From: JANYCO01 sp035535995
Lineage (GTDB): Bacteria; Bacteroidota; Bacteroidia; Cytophagales; Cytophagaceae
DNA length: 64,000 bases
Direction of reading: 5' to 3'
NCBI GenBank assembly: GCA_035535995.1
Contig: DATLOZ010000005.1
Span: 248,001-312,000 of the forward strand
Of this stretch, positions 24,807 through 33,676 are shown in pieces (position 1 is the stretch's first letter; the number at the start of each line of letters is the position of its first letter). A program made the translations under genes and the position numbers. The notes below the pieces were generated by a model. The model did not search any database. It was not told where the DNA came from and saw only the letters and a program-made list of their open reading frames with translations.

Positions 24807-26093
24807 TTAAGCTAATACAGTCTTACTGCTAATAATGGTCTGTGTTCTGTCAGGTCCTACAGATACTACAGTGATCGGTACATTGAGCTGAGACTCCAGG
24901 AAGCTGATGTAATCAGATAATTCAGCTGGCAGGTTTTCATAAGAAGAAATTCCTTGCAGGCTGCAGTTCCAACCTTTCATTGTTTTGTATACTGGTTCGT
25001 AGTTTTGATCGCAAAGATCATAAGGCAGCATATCGGTGAGCGTACCATCGGTAAGTTTGTAGTGAGTACAGACTTTTATTTCTTTAAAGCTGTTCAACAC
25101 GTCTGCTTTCATCATCAGCATTTCGGTGACGCCGCTTAGCATGATGGCATATTTTAATGCAGGTAGATCAATCCATCCGCATCTTCTAGGGCGTCCGGTG
25201 GTAGATCCAAATTCGTTTCCTTCTTTGCGGAGCGTTTCTCCTTCTTCGTTTAGAAGTTCCGTAGGGAATGGCCCTCCTCCTACTCTTGTACAGTATGCTT
25301 TGAAGATCCCAAACACATTTCCTACGTGGGCAGGCGCAATACCAAGTCCAGTGCAGGCTCCAGCCGCCATTGTATTGGAAGAAGTAACAAATGGATAAGA
25401 TCCGAAATCAATATCTAGTAAGGAACCTTGTGCTCCTTCTGCTAAAATTGTTTGATTGTTTTTAATACAATCGTTGATGAAGTATTCGCTGTCTACGATG
25501 TTGAATTTCTTAATGAATTCAATCGCTTCAAAGAAGTCTTTTTCCAGTGCAGGAAGATCGTATTCAAATTTATAGAAATCCAGAATAGTTTTATGAGAAG
25601 CCACCAGGCGCTCGTACTTAGCATTGAAATTTCCGGAGATAATATCTCCTACCCTCAAGCCCTGGCGTGCAATTTTATCCTGGTAGGCAGGACCGATCCC
25701 GCGTAGCGTGGAGCCAATCTTATTATCTCCTTTCGACTTCTCATAAGCCGCGTCCAGCAAGCGATGTGAAGGGATAATGATCTGAGTTTTTTTAGAAATA
25801 AAAAGATTTTTACTGAAGTTGATGTTATATTTTTCCAGGCTTAGAATTTCTTTTCTGAAAACACCGGGATCCAATACTACGCCATTGCCGATAATGTTTT
25901 TAATATTGGAATGAAATATCCCCGATGGAATTTGATGCAACACATGTTTGATGCCATCGAACTCCAAGGTATGTCCTGCATTAGGGCCGCCTTGAAATCT
26001 TGCCACTACCTGGTATTTAGGAGAAAGAACATCTACGATCTTTCCTTTTCCTTCATCGCCCCATTGCAATCCCAATAAAATATCTACTGCCAT
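24807..26093 (-). CDS. purA: Adenylosuccinate synthetase
   Basis: PurA joins IMP and aspartate using GTP, the first committed step to AMP. The N-terminal GTP loop reads GLQWGDEGKGKIVD. The IMP-site segments GGPNAGHT and GSTLRGIGPAYQDKIAR follow, then TTGRPRRCGW in the C-terminal half and SVGPDRTQTI near the end. The length of 428 residues is full. It is read upstream of the STAS gene only in order; the STAS gene lies 47 bp before its start on the same strand, so a shared transcript is possible. Confidence 0.95.
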   Translation of the reverse strand: MAVDILLGLQWGDEGKGKIVDVLSPKYQVVARFQGGPNAGHTLEFDGIKHVLHQIPSGIFHSNIKNIIGNGVVLDPGVFRKEILSLEKYNINFSKNLFISKKTQIIIPSHRLLDAAYEKSKGDNKIGSTLRGIGPAYQDKIARQGLRVGDIISGNFNAKYERLVASHKTILDFYKFEYDLPALEKDFFEAIEFIKKFNIVDSEYFINDCIKNNQTILAEGAQGSLLDIDFGSYPFVTSSNTMAAGACTGLGIAPAHVGNVFGIFKAYCTRVGGGPFPTELLNEEGETLRKEGNEFGSTTGRPRRCGWIDLPALKYAIMLSGVTEMLMMKADVLNSFKEIKVCTHYKLTDGTLTDMLPYDLCDQNYEPVYKTMKGWNCSLQGISSYENLPAELSDYISFLESQLNVPITVVSVGPDRTQTIISSKTVLA

Positions 26094-26140
26094 TGATGTA
26101 CTAAATTATTCGTTATTATTTCTGTTTGATTAATTCGTTT

Positions 26141-26488
26141 TTAAGATTGTGTTTCCAATATTTTGCTCGCTGCTTCACCATCGTTTACGATCGTGAAGAT
26201 CGAATTGAGCTTGGTGATCATAAGAAGCTTGCCGATCTGTGCCGAAGGATTGATCAGTACCAGTTCACCATCTTTGTTTCTGAATTTGGTAAGCAGCGTG
26301 ATCAGAATTCCCAGGCCATTGCTATTCATATAGCGAACCTGAGATAGATCTACGGCGCATTTTTTAACCTTACGATTGATATGTTCGTTTGCTATATCCA
26401 CTACCTGTAAGCCGTTGCTTTCGCCCAGCAAATCTCCCGACAACTCAATAAACAAAATATCTTCTTTAAGATAATAATTAGCTTTCAT
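26141..26488 (-). CDS. STAS-domain anti-anti-sigma-like protein
   Basis: This 115-residue single STAS domain has the core pattern DILFIELSGDLLG and AVDLSQVRYMNSNGLGILITLL. The phosphorylation loop, usually D-S-S-G, reads N-S-N-G, so one of the two usual serines is replaced. It might act as a partner of a serine kinase or anti-sigma factor, or of a sensory complex; none lies nearby. It starts 17 bp after the Fur-family gene stop and precedes purA, so the three may be transcribed together. Confidence 0.85.
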   Translation of the reverse strand: MKANYYLKEDILFIELSGDLLGESNGLQVVDIANEHINRKVKKCAVDLSQVRYMNSNGLGILITLLTKFRNKDGELVLINPSAQIGKLLMITKLNSIFTIVNDGEAASKILETQS

Positions 26489-26505
26489 GTGGTTGTATTT
26501 AGGAT

Positions 26506-26976
26506 TTAATCTTTTTTGATTTTATTCTCGCAATTCTCTTTGGTGCATTGTCCATAGAGGATCAGCGAGTGATGCATGACCTTAAAACTCAGCAGTTCTC
26601 CCACCATGGTTTGAATGCCGTGGATACGAGGATCACAAAACTCGGTCACTTGGCTACATTCAGTACAGATCAGGTGATCGTGTTGGCGGAAGCCGTATGA
26701 TTTTTCGTATTGCGCAATGTTTTTTCCAAACTGATGTTTGGTCACAAGATCGCAATCTACTAAAATGTCTAATGTATTGTATACTGTGGCGCGACTTACT
26801 CTGTAGTTTTTGTTCTTCATACTGATGTACAAAGATTCTACATCAAAGTGTCCTGTTCTGGAATAGATCTCTTCGAGTATAGCAAACCGCTCAGGCGTCT
26901 TGCGCAATTCTTTATTTTCGAGATAAGCGGTGAAAATTTTCTTAACCTCTACAAAAATTTTATCATCCAGTGGCAT
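26506..26976 (-). CDS. Fur/PerR-family metalloregulator
   Basis: This 156-residue Fur-family repressor has a winged helix with RKTPERFAILEEIY and YRVSRATVYNTLDIL (recognition helix) and a C-terminal dimer domain with HDHLICTECSQVTEFCDP (H-x-H and a Cys-x-x-Cys zinc site); a second Cys pair lies in QCTKENCENK. ATG 26976 is preferred; an ATG at 27036 in frame would add 20 residues rich in Phe and Ser that the family does not have. A perfect 13-bp dyad lies 62-92 bp upstream and may be its own operator. Whether it senses iron, zinc or peroxide is not visible. Confidence 0.88.
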   Translation of the reverse strand: MPLDDKIFVEVKKIFTAYLENKELRKTPERFAILEEIYSRTGHFDVESLYISMKNKNYRVSRATVYNTLDILVDCDLVTKHQFGKNIAQYEKSYGFRQHDHLICTECSQVTEFCDPRIHGIQTMVGELLSFKVMHHSLILYGQCTKENCENKIKKD

Positions 26977-27037
26977 AACAAGTTCAAAGATAAAACTTTT
27001 CTTTGAAAAGTTAAAATCTATTTGTACACAGGCCAAA

Positions 27038-27068
27038 CTATAATATTCTGGTGAGCAGAATATTATAG
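27038..27068. promoter_or_regulatory. 13-bp perfect dyad upstream of the Fur-family gene
   Basis: CTATAATATTCTG-GTGAG-CAGAATATTATAG. The outer TATAATATT words resemble PerR/Fur box halves. No terminator-like T run adjoins it on the minus strand, and it lies between the divergently oriented upstream DNA and the regulator start, so an operator is the simplest reading. Confidence 0.45.
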
Positions 27069-27140
27069 AATATTAGAAGATAAAAGAGAGTAAAATGCTA
27101 AGAGATGTAGTTCAGACTTTAAACTCGAAAGCTGTATTTC

Positions 27141-27824
27141 TCAAAGTCTAAAGTTAAAGCCTTTGGCCAGCCATTCCTGGTAGCGTACCGGATCAAATTT
27201 GAAATATCTTGCTGCACGGTGTGCTACACCTACTTGTGACTCTTCCAACTTAATAATAAGGTCCATACCGAGTAATTTTTTTCTAAAATTTCTCTTGTCC
27301 ATCTGTACACCCAAAATCACTTCGTAGAGATTTTGCAACTGTGTAAGTGTGAATTTTTCAGGCAACAATTCAAATCCTATCGGATGGAATTTCACACGTT
27401 CTTTCAATGTACCCAAGGCCTTCTGAAGGATTTCATTGTGATCGAATACCAGTTCTTTCGATTGGGAGATTGGGTGCCATACTACTTCTTCACTCATGGA
27501 AGTAGGTTGAACCTTGTAATTACTGATTTTGACCAGTGCATAATAACAAACGGAAATTACGCGACCGATAGGAAAACGGTTAACATCACCGAATGTATGT
27601 AGTTGTTCCATATACATATTGGGAATGCTCGTGAGTTCGCGCAAAACCCGCCTGGCTGCTTCATCCAGACTTTCATTGGGTTCAACAAAACCTCCGGGTA
27701 AAGCCCACATACCACTGGATGGTTCTTTTTTTCGTTTGATCAATAATACTTTTAATTCCCCTTCGTCAAATCCAAAAATAATGCAGTCTACCGACAGTGC
27801 ATTTAAATATTTCGTGTCCGACAT
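27141..27824 (-). CDS. NrtR-like regulator with degenerate Nudix domain
   Basis: This 227-residue protein has an N-terminal Nudix fold (residues 8-140) and a C-terminal winged-helix-like region (about 150-220, LLPEKFTLTQLQNLYEVIL and MDKRNFRKKL), the architecture of NrtR-type regulators. The Nudix box keeps GGFVEPNESLDEAARR, but the next motif residues read RVLREL instead of REUxEE, so two catalytic Glu are missing and hydrolysis is doubtful. Related proteins regulate NAD or sugar genes by binding a nucleotide or sugar ligand. Upstream, TTG-N22-TATATTTA on the minus strand (27860-27892) is a possible promoter. No target operon is adjacent. Confidence 0.8.
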   Translation of the reverse strand: MSDTKYLNALSVDCIIFGFDEGELKVLLIKRKKEPSSGMWALPGGFVEPNESLDEAARRVLRELTSIPNMYMEQLHTFGDVNRFPIGRVISVCYYALVKISNYKVQPTSMSEEVVWHPISQSKELVFDHNEILQKALGTLKERVKFHPIGFELLPEKFTLTQLQNLYEVILGVQMDKRNFRKKLLGMDLIIKLEESQVGVAHRAARYFKFDPVRYQEWLAKGFNFRL

Positions 27825-27859
27825 TGATGTTTAGTTAAGTTATAATTTGTTTTCGGGCT

Positions 27860-27892
27860 TAAATATAAAAAATAATTCTTATTTAAATCCAA
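27860..27892 (-). promoter_or_regulatory. Possible promoter of the NrtR-like gene
   Basis: Read on the minus strand: TTG, 22 bp, TATATTTA, about 36 bp before the ATG. It is near the Bacteroidota consensus TAnnTTTG but with a final A. Confidence 0.35.
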
Positions 27893-28400
27893 GCGAAGTA
27901 AAAAATCATCTTGATTTTTTACTGAAACCAGTATTTTTTAAAAAACTGGGTAATCCACCAAAAAGCCCTTCTGAATAACTAATTTCTACGTTTTTAACAT
28001 AGAATGAAGTTTATAAATTAAAAAATATTTCTAGAAAAATTTAATATAATTTGGTCGCAAAAAAAAATGATTTTATGGAAAAATGGCAAGAAGTACACTA
28101 TCTAAATGGCGATTGAAGCGTAAAAGAAAAAGAAGTGAAAGTATAATATAAACATCTTTTTTTTGGATCATTTTTACTTTTTTAAAAATCAATAAATAAA
28201 AAATACAATGCTAAACAGGATGAATAATGGATTTAAAAAAAGGTGTAAAAAGAACAAAAAGGGAGCTATAATCACTAAAAAATACTAATGACTGTATTAA
28301 AAAAAGCCGAAGAATTTCTCTTTTCTATAACCCTTGTAATAATACTGAGCAGAAAATTTTCAGTAATAAAAAGAAACGATCACTTCACAAGCCACGAAAT
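27893..28400. other. AT-rich gene-free stretch with two hairpins
   Basis: There is no convincing gene in this interval between the NrtR-like gene and alaS. Two tandem palindromes stand out: AGTAAAAAATCA-TCT-TGATTTTTTACT (27897-27923) and the near-perfect CCAGTATTTTTTAAAAAACTGG (27928-27949). A 22-codon frame at 28083-28151 (basic, MARSTLSKWRLK...) has no visible ribosome site and is not called. Confidence 0.5.
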
Positions 28401-28432
28401 AAAAAAACTGCCAGACATAAATGCCCGGCAGT
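28401..28432 (-). terminator. Terminator of alaS
   Basis: On the minus strand ACTGCCGGGCA...TGTCTGGCAGT is followed by seven T residues, 24 bp after the alaS stop. Confidence 0.8.
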
Positions 28433-28455
28433 AATGATTAAGATTTATTTCGAGA

Positions 28456-31080
28456 TTATATTTTTTCACCAATCGCCGCTTTGGCTTTGGCTATTACTTT
28501 GTCCAGCCCAGTAAGATCTTTCCCCCCTGCTGTGGCATAGAAAGGTTGTCCGCCACCGCCGCCCTGGATTTCCTTGGCTAGCTCTCGTACCATCGTGCCT
28601 GCATTTAATTTCTGATCGGCTACGAGGTTGTCGGCAAACATCACTGTTACGTTCGGACTACCATTTACATCCGCTGCTAATACAAGGTAAAGATTGTCTA
28701 CCTGGCCGCGTAATTCATATGCCAATTGTTTTAGTGCATCTGCTGAACCGATCTGTATTTTTTCGATCAGGTAATTGATACCGTCTCCTTTTTCAATTTT
28801 TTTCAGTAGCGAAGCTTTCAAATCAGCAGCTTGCTTTAGGTAAACTTCATCCAACTGTTTCTGAAGTTTAGATTTTTCCTCTATCATGTCTGATACCGCT
28901 TTCACAAGATCTTTCGGATTTTTTAGCAGTTCGCTCAACTTATTGATTAAAGTAGCCTGTCCATCAAGTATAGATTCCGCCTCGTTGGCTGTTACTGCTT
29001 CTATTCTTCTTACGCCTGCAGCTACTGAACTTTCGGAAGTGATCTTGAACAAGCCGATCTTACCCGTGCTTGGCACGTGTGTACCACCACAAAGTTCTAC
29101 TGAATAATTTTTATCGAAGGTAATCACGCGTACGAAGTCTCCGTACTTTTCGCCAAAGAGCGCCATGGCTCCCAGGTTCTTCGCTTCGTTGATTGGCACA
29201 TTGCGTTTTTCATCAAGTGCAATATTTTCGCGGATCTTTTGGTTTACGATCTTTTCTACTTTGGCAATTTCTTCATCAGTCATTTTTGCAATATGAGAGA
29301 AGTCGAAACGCAATATTTTTTCATTTACGAGCGAACCTTTTTGTCCTACGTGTTTGCCCAACACCTGGCGCAGCGCAGCATGCAGAAGGTGTGTTGCAGA
29401 GTGATTATTTTCGGTAAGTGAACGTCTGTCTTTATCCACCATTGCAGTGAATTCTGCATTGATGTTGGATGGTAGTTTGTCGGCAAAATGAACGATCAGG
29501 TCGTTTTCCTTTTTTGTATCGGTGATATATACTTTTTCATTGCCTACCTGCAGGTAACCGGTATCTCCTACCTGTCCGCCGCTTTCAGCATAGAATGGTG
29601 TTACATCAAGTACGATCTGGTACTGTTCTTTATTTTTTGTTTTTACATGGCGGTATTTCATGATCTTGGATTTCGACTCCAGGTGCTCATACCCCACAAA
29701 CTCTACCTTGTCGGCTTCGTTCACCATGATCCAATCACCGGTCTCGCTGGCTGCTGCTGCTTTGGAGCGTTCTTTCTGAGCGGCCATTTCTTTTTCAAAA
29801 CCTACTTCATCGATTTTTAGATTATTTTCTCTCGCGATCAATGCTGTAAGGTCTACCGGGAACCCGAATGTATCGTATAGCTCAAATACAATTTTTCCAT
29901 CAATAGTATCGCCTTTCAATTCTGATTTTAATTGTTCAAGACGTTTCAAGCCGTTGTCTAGTGTGCGAAGGAAAGATGTCTCTTCTTCCAGGATCACTTT
30001 CTTCACAAATTCTTCCTGCGCTTTTAGCTCAGGGAATACATCGGCAAACTGGTTTGCCAACAGTGTTACTAATTTATATAAGAATGGTTCTCTGAAGTTG
30101 AGGAATGTATATCCGTAACGCACCGCTCTTCTCAGGATCCTACGGATCACGTAGCCGGCTTTGTTATTGGAAGGAAGCTGGCCATCGGCGATTACGAAAG
30201 AAATAGCACGGATGTGATCAGCCATTACACGCATAGCGATGTCTGTTCTTTCGTCTGCACCGTATTTGATACCGCAGTGTTGAGAAATGAATTGAATGGT
30301 AGGTTGGAAAACATCCGTATCGTAGTTGGAATTTTTTCCCTGGATCGCACGCACCAAGCGCTCATAGCCCATACCAGTGTCTACGTGCTTTGCAGGAAGC
30401 TCTTCGAGACTTCCATCGGCTTTACGGTTAAATTGTATAAATACATTGTTCCAGATCTCGATCACCTGCGGGTCGTCGTTATTGACGCGGTCTTTGCCTG
30501 GTATCTTCTTAATTTCTTCTTCGCTGCGAAGGTCAATGTGGATCTCCGTACAAGGTCCGCAAGGGCCCTGGTCTCCCATTTCCCAGAAGTTATCTTTTTT
30601 GCTTCCGAAAAGAATGCGGTCTTCGCTTACCCATTGTTTCCAGAACTCTACCGCTTCGTTGTCGCGGTCAAGCTTTTCTTTAGCATCGCCGCCGAAGACG
30701 GTGACGTATAATCTATCTTTAGGAAGTTTAAATTCTTTGGTAAGCAATTCCCAAGACCATTCGATGGCTTCTTTTTTAAAGTAATCTCCGAACGACCAAT
30801 TGCCCAGCATTTCAAACATGGTGTGGTGATAAGTATCGATCCCCACCTCTTCCAGGTCATTGTGCTTTCCTGACACGCGCAGACATTTTTGAGTATCGGC
30901 AATACGAGGATGTTTAGGAACCTGGTTGCCCAAGAAATAATCTTTAAACTGGTTCATACCCGCATTGGTAAACATCAGCGTAGGATCGTTCTTATTTACG
31001 ATCGGAGCCGATGGAACAATGAGGTGGTTTTTGGATCTGAAATAATCCAGGAATTTTTGCCTGATCTCTTTTGATGTCAT
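28456..31080 (-). CDS. alaS: Alanyl-tRNA synthetase
   Basis: AlaRS charges tRNA-Ala. The class II core shows TFANAGM-like FTNAGMNQFKDYFLG, the motif 2 region and GCGPCTEI-type QGPCGPCTEIHID. The editing domain zinc site is present: NNHSATHLLHAALR (HxxxH) and ELCGGTHVPSTG (CxxxH). The C-terminal GGGGGQPFYATAGGKD glycine-rich C-Ala motif completes the enzyme. Length 874 residues is normal and no domain is missing. It stands alone with a clear terminator downstream. Confidence 0.96.
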   Translation of the reverse strand: MTSKEIRQKFLDYFRSKNHLIVPSAPIVNKNDPTLMFTNAGMNQFKDYFLGNQVPKHPRIADTQKCLRVSGKHNDLEEVGIDTYHHTMFEMLGNWSFGDYFKKEAIEWSWELLTKEFKLPKDRLYVTVFGGDAKEKLDRDNEAVEFWKQWVSEDRILFGSKKDNFWEMGDQGPCGPCTEIHIDLRSEEEIKKIPGKDRVNNDDPQVIEIWNNVFIQFNRKADGSLEELPAKHVDTGMGYERLVRAIQGKNSNYDTDVFQPTIQFISQHCGIKYGADERTDIAMRVMADHIRAISFVIADGQLPSNNKAGYVIRRILRRAVRYGYTFLNFREPFLYKLVTLLANQFADVFPELKAQEEFVKKVILEEETSFLRTLDNGLKRLEQLKSELKGDTIDGKIVFELYDTFGFPVDLTALIARENNLKIDEVGFEKEMAAQKERSKAAAASETGDWIMVNEADKVEFVGYEHLESKSKIMKYRHVKTKNKEQYQIVLDVTPFYAESGGQVGDTGYLQVGNEKVYITDTKKENDLIVHFADKLPSNINAEFTAMVDKDRRSLTENNHSATHLLHAALRQVLGKHVGQKGSLVNEKILRFDFSHIAKMTDEEIAKVEKIVNQKIRENIALDEKRNVPINEAKNLGAMALFGEKYGDFVRVITFDKNYSVELCGGTHVPSTGKIGLFKITSESSVAAGVRRIEAVTANEAESILDGQATLINKLSELLKNPKDLVKAVSDMIEEKSKLQKQLDEVYLKQAADLKASLLKKIEKGDGINYLIEKIQIGSADALKQLAYELRGQVDNLYLVLAADVNGSPNVTVMFADNLVADQKLNAGTMVRELAKEIQGGGGGQPFYATAGGKDLTGLDKVIAKAKAAIGEKI

Positions 31081-31246
31081 TTTGGTGTTCTGATTATTCG
31101 TGTTCGGTTATCGTTATTGGTTATTCGCTTATATTTTCATATTTTTAAAATTTCACGGGCTTTCGTACGTTCTCTTTTAACTGCAAGCCAATAACAAATA
31201 ATGATATAAATCCCTTTTTTCAGGGAGGACAAAATTAACACTATTT

Positions 31247-32224
31247 ATGTCAAAAATAAAATATTACTACGACACTGAAACCTGTAAGTTTGAACGGCTT
31301 AAAACCAGCGTTTCCGATGTGGTGATCAACACGGCCGGATTTGTGATCTTATCGCTTGTATTTGCCACCGGACTTTTATTTGCTTACAGCTATTTTTTCC
31401 AGTCGCCACGTGAACAATATCTTAGCCGTGAGAACAAGGATTTAAATTTCTATTACAAACTAATGAATAGAGAAATGACGGCGATGGACAAAATGCTTGT
31501 CTCCCTCCAGGAGAAAGACGACCAGGTATACCGATCTATCTTTGAAAGCAAACCTGTATCCTCTTCTGTAAGAAATTCAGGCATCGGCAACATGGAGATC
31601 TACCGCGAGCTGTTGGACAAAAATATGAGCCAACAAGAGCTCATCCTCTCTACGCTCGACAAGCTAAACCGTTTGAAGAAAAAAGCATATGTACAGAGTA
31701 AATCCTACGAAGATATTTTAGTACTGTCTAAACAGAAAGCCGCGCTCCTGGCCGCTATGCCAGCAATCCAGCCATTATCGAACCCTAACCTGACCAAGCT
31801 GGTCTCAGGCTTTGGCTACCGTATGCACCCGATCTACAAAGTAAGGCTCTTCCACACCGGTGTTGATTTCAGTGCTGCGCGCGGCACGCCTGTGTATGCT
31901 ACGGGAGACGGTGTGATCATCACTACAGCCCGCAACCTGGGCGGATATGGAAATGAAATCGAAGTAGATCATGGGTTCGGATATGTGACCAAGTACGCGC
32001 ACCTTGAAAGCTTTAATGTGAAGATAGGACAAAAAGTAAAACGTGGAGAGCTCATCGGCTATTCCGGATCTTCCGGCGCTGCTACTGCGCCTCACTTACA
32101 TTATGAAGTGATCCACGACGGAGTAAAAGTAAATCCAATCCATTACTTCTTCAAAGACCTGAATTCAGAACAGTACAAGAAAATCCTGGAACTGGCGGAG
32201 CAGGAGAATCAGTCTTTGTCTTAA
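31247..32224 (+). CDS. M23 (LytM-type) murein endopeptidase, membrane-anchored
   Basis: This 325-residue protein probably cuts peptidoglycan cross-links or activates other hydrolases from the inner membrane. One membrane segment (about residues 27-50) is followed by a coiled-coil periplasmic region (60-170) and the LytM domain. The zinc ligands are His203 and Asp207 in FHTGVDF, with HLHYE (His283, His285) closing the site. The 3' end of the gene and the DNA after it (32190-32262) are repeated at 32447-32519, around a nested palindromic insert, but the reading frame itself is intact. Confidence 0.88.
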   Translation: MSKIKYYYDTETCKFERLKTSVSDVVINTAGFVILSLVFATGLLFAYSYFFQSPREQYLSRENKDLNFYYKLMNREMTAMDKMLVSLQEKDDQVYRSIFESKPVSSSVRNSGIGNMEIYRELLDKNMSQQELILSTLDKLNRLKKKAYVQSKSYEDILVLSKQKAALLAAMPAIQPLSNPNLTKLVSGFGYRMHPIYKVRLFHTGVDFSAARGTPVYATGDGVIITTARNLGGYGNEIEVDHGFGYVTKYAHLESFNVKIGQKVKRGELIGYSGSSGAATAPHLHYEVIHDGVKVNPIHYFFKDLNSEQYKKILELAEQENQSLS

Positions 32225-32262
32225 GTTATGAATTATGAGTTATGAATGTTGAATGATAAAGT
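32190..32262 (+). repeat. 73-bp direct repeat, copy 1 (covers the M23 gene 3' end)
   Basis: From AACTGGCGGAGCAGG to GATAAAGT. It is identical to 32447-32519 except for one base (G at 32218, A at 32475). It contains the last 12 codons or so of the M23 gene plus a family A repeat block. Confidence 0.85.
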
Positions 32263-32283
32263 TTTTTGTTCGCTTTTTGTTTG

Positions 32284-32440
32284 CTCAGAGTCTCCCGCAT
32301 CCAGAAGCATAAATGTAGCAACAGCTTCTCCCAGGGGACTCTGAGCTGTTAAAAGAACCTTTGCCTTTGATATCAACGGCTCAGAGTCCCCTGCAAAAAT
32401 TATTGCCAAACAAATAATCCCGGGTACGGGAGACTCTGAG
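32284..32440. repeat. Nested inverted-repeat element (CTCAGAGTCYCC)
   Basis: Four copies of one word in alternating orientation: CTCAGAGTCTCCCG (32284-32297), AGGGGACTCTGAG (32333-32345), CTCAGAGTCCCCT (32380-32392) and CGGGAGACTCTGAG (32427-32440). The outer pair is a perfect 14-bp inverted repeat and the inner pair a perfect 13-bp one. It lies between the two 73-bp direct repeats. No coding frame is present. MITE-like by form. Confidence 0.65.
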
Positions 32441-32446
32441 TGGACT

Positions 32447-32519
32447 AACTGGCGGAGCAGGAGAATCAGTCTTTATCTTAAGTTATGAATTATGAGTTAT
32501 GAATGTTGAATGATAAAGT
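32447..32519 (+). repeat. 73-bp direct repeat, copy 2
   Basis: Duplicate of 32190-32262 with one substitution, offset by 257 bp. It carries an untranslated copy of the M23 gene tail, so it is a pseudo-3' end. Further family A words continue to about 32620. Confidence 0.85.
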
Positions 32520-32625
32520 ATAAAGTTAAAATAGAGGCTTTTATTTGTTCATTATTAAACAATTATTAATAAATTTACCATTCATAAATTCATAACTCAT
32601 AATTCACCATTCATAACTTCCCCCT

Positions 32626-32967
32626 GTGCCTTACAAGGAAAAGAAAATAGAGAAAAAATATTATAGCATCGGCGAGGTTGCTTTTATGTTTAAGGTAGCT
32701 CCTTCTCTGATCCGTTTTTGGGAAAAGGAATTTGATCTGTTGAGCCCGCAGAAAAACCGTAAAGGCAATCGCCAGTTCACACAGGCGGATATTGAAAATT
32801 TCAAGCTCATTTTTCATCTGGTAAAAGAAAAAGGATACACCCTTCAAGGAGCGAAAGAATTTTTAAAAGAAAATAAAAACCAGTCGCAGCCGGAAGCGAA
32901 AACTGAAGTGCTTGAGTCTTTGCAAAAGATCAGAAATTTTTTGGTAGAGTTGAGAGATAAGTTATAG
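32626..32967 (+). CDS. MerR-family transcriptional regulator
   Basis: This 113-residue regulator has a MerR winged helix: KYYSIGEVAFMFKVAPSLIRFWEKEF, followed by NRKGNRQFTQADIENF, and then a short helix for dimerisation. There is no C-terminal effector domain, as is common for the small Bacteroidota MerR proteins. The frame begins with GTG at 32626 and no in-frame ATG precedes the domain, so GTG is taken as the start. The stop is 7 bp before rsmE, so the two are cotranscribed, and rsmE overlaps the antiporter gene. The target promoter is not evident. Confidence 0.85.
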   Translation: MPYKEKKIEKKYYSIGEVAFMFKVAPSLIRFWEKEFDLLSPQKNRKGNRQFTQADIENFKLIFHLVKEKGYTLQGAKEFLKENKNQSQPEAKTEVLESLQKIRNFLVELRDKL

Positions 32968-32974
32968 TACATTC

Positions 32975-33676
32975 ATGAAATTATTTTACCATCCCGATCC
33001 TCTCCAGGAATTAAGTTTAAGCGAAGAAGAATCGTTGCACGCTACCAAAGTACTGAGGCTGAAAGAGGGTGATCATATCTCTCTACTAGATGGTAAAGGC
33101 CATCGATACGAGGCGGAGCTTATTAAAGCCAATGCCAAAAAATGTAGTTTTAAAATTCTGGAGACATTCGAAGAACAAAAAAAACGTTCTTATTCTCTTC
33201 ACCTCGCCGTAGCTCCTACCAAAAATATAGATCGCATAGAATGGTTTGTAGAAAAAGCCGTCGAAATAGGAATCGATGAAATTAGTTTTCTTCAATGCGA
33301 ACATTCGGAACGCAAAAATATTAATACAGAAAGAATAGAAAAGATTGCTGTGAGCGCGCTCAAACAATCGATGAACCTTTATCTGCCGGTGATCCATGAA
33401 TTAGTGCCTTATAAGAAGTTTATTTCGGAGAAAAGAGACGAACATTGCTTCATTGCACACCTGGAAGAAGGCGATCGCAAAGTTTTCAAACAGGAAATCA
33501 TTGACAAGGAAAGAATCCTCATCCTGATCGGGCCGGAAGGAGATTTTTCGAAAGAAGAGATTCAATTGGCACTTGCACATGGATATATACCCGTCACCCT
33601 GGGCGAAAGCCGTCTACGTACGGAAACAGCGGCCCTGGCAGCTTGCTTTATTTGTAATACGATAAAAGCATCATGA
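32975..33676 (+). CDS. rsmE: 16S rRNA (uracil-1498-N3)-methyltransferase
   Basis: RsmE is a SPOUT-class methyltransferase that modifies U1498 of 16S rRNA. The N-terminal PUA-like part is LFYHPDPLQE through HATKVLRLKEGDHISLLDGKG. The trefoil-knot domain shows IDRIEWFVEKAVEIGIDEI, LIGPEGDFSKEEI and TLGESRLRTETAALAA, the two SAM-loop signatures. Length of 233 residues is usual. It overlaps the antiporter gene by 4 bp (ATGA). Confidence 0.94.
   Translation: MKLFYHPDPLQELSLSEEESLHATKVLRLKEGDHISLLDGKGHRYEAELIKANAKKCSFKILETFEEQKKRSYSLHLAVAPTKNIDRIEWFVEKAVEIGIDEISFLQCEHSERKNINTERIEKIAVSALKQSMNLYLPVIHELVPYKKFISEKRDEHCFIAHLEEGDRKVFKQEIIDKERILILIGPEGDFSKEEIQLALAHGYIPVTLGESRLRTETAALAACFICNTIKAS

Noticed and set aside
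28083..28151. Basic 22-codon frame between the NrtR-like and alaS genes
   Set aside because: It is short, in low-complexity A-rich DNA, without a start signal or known counterpart; chance is likely.
32284..32440. CRISPR-like series of four repeats
   Set aside because: The copies alternate in orientation, the repeat is only 12-14 bp and the gaps are unequal, so it is a nested inverted repeat.
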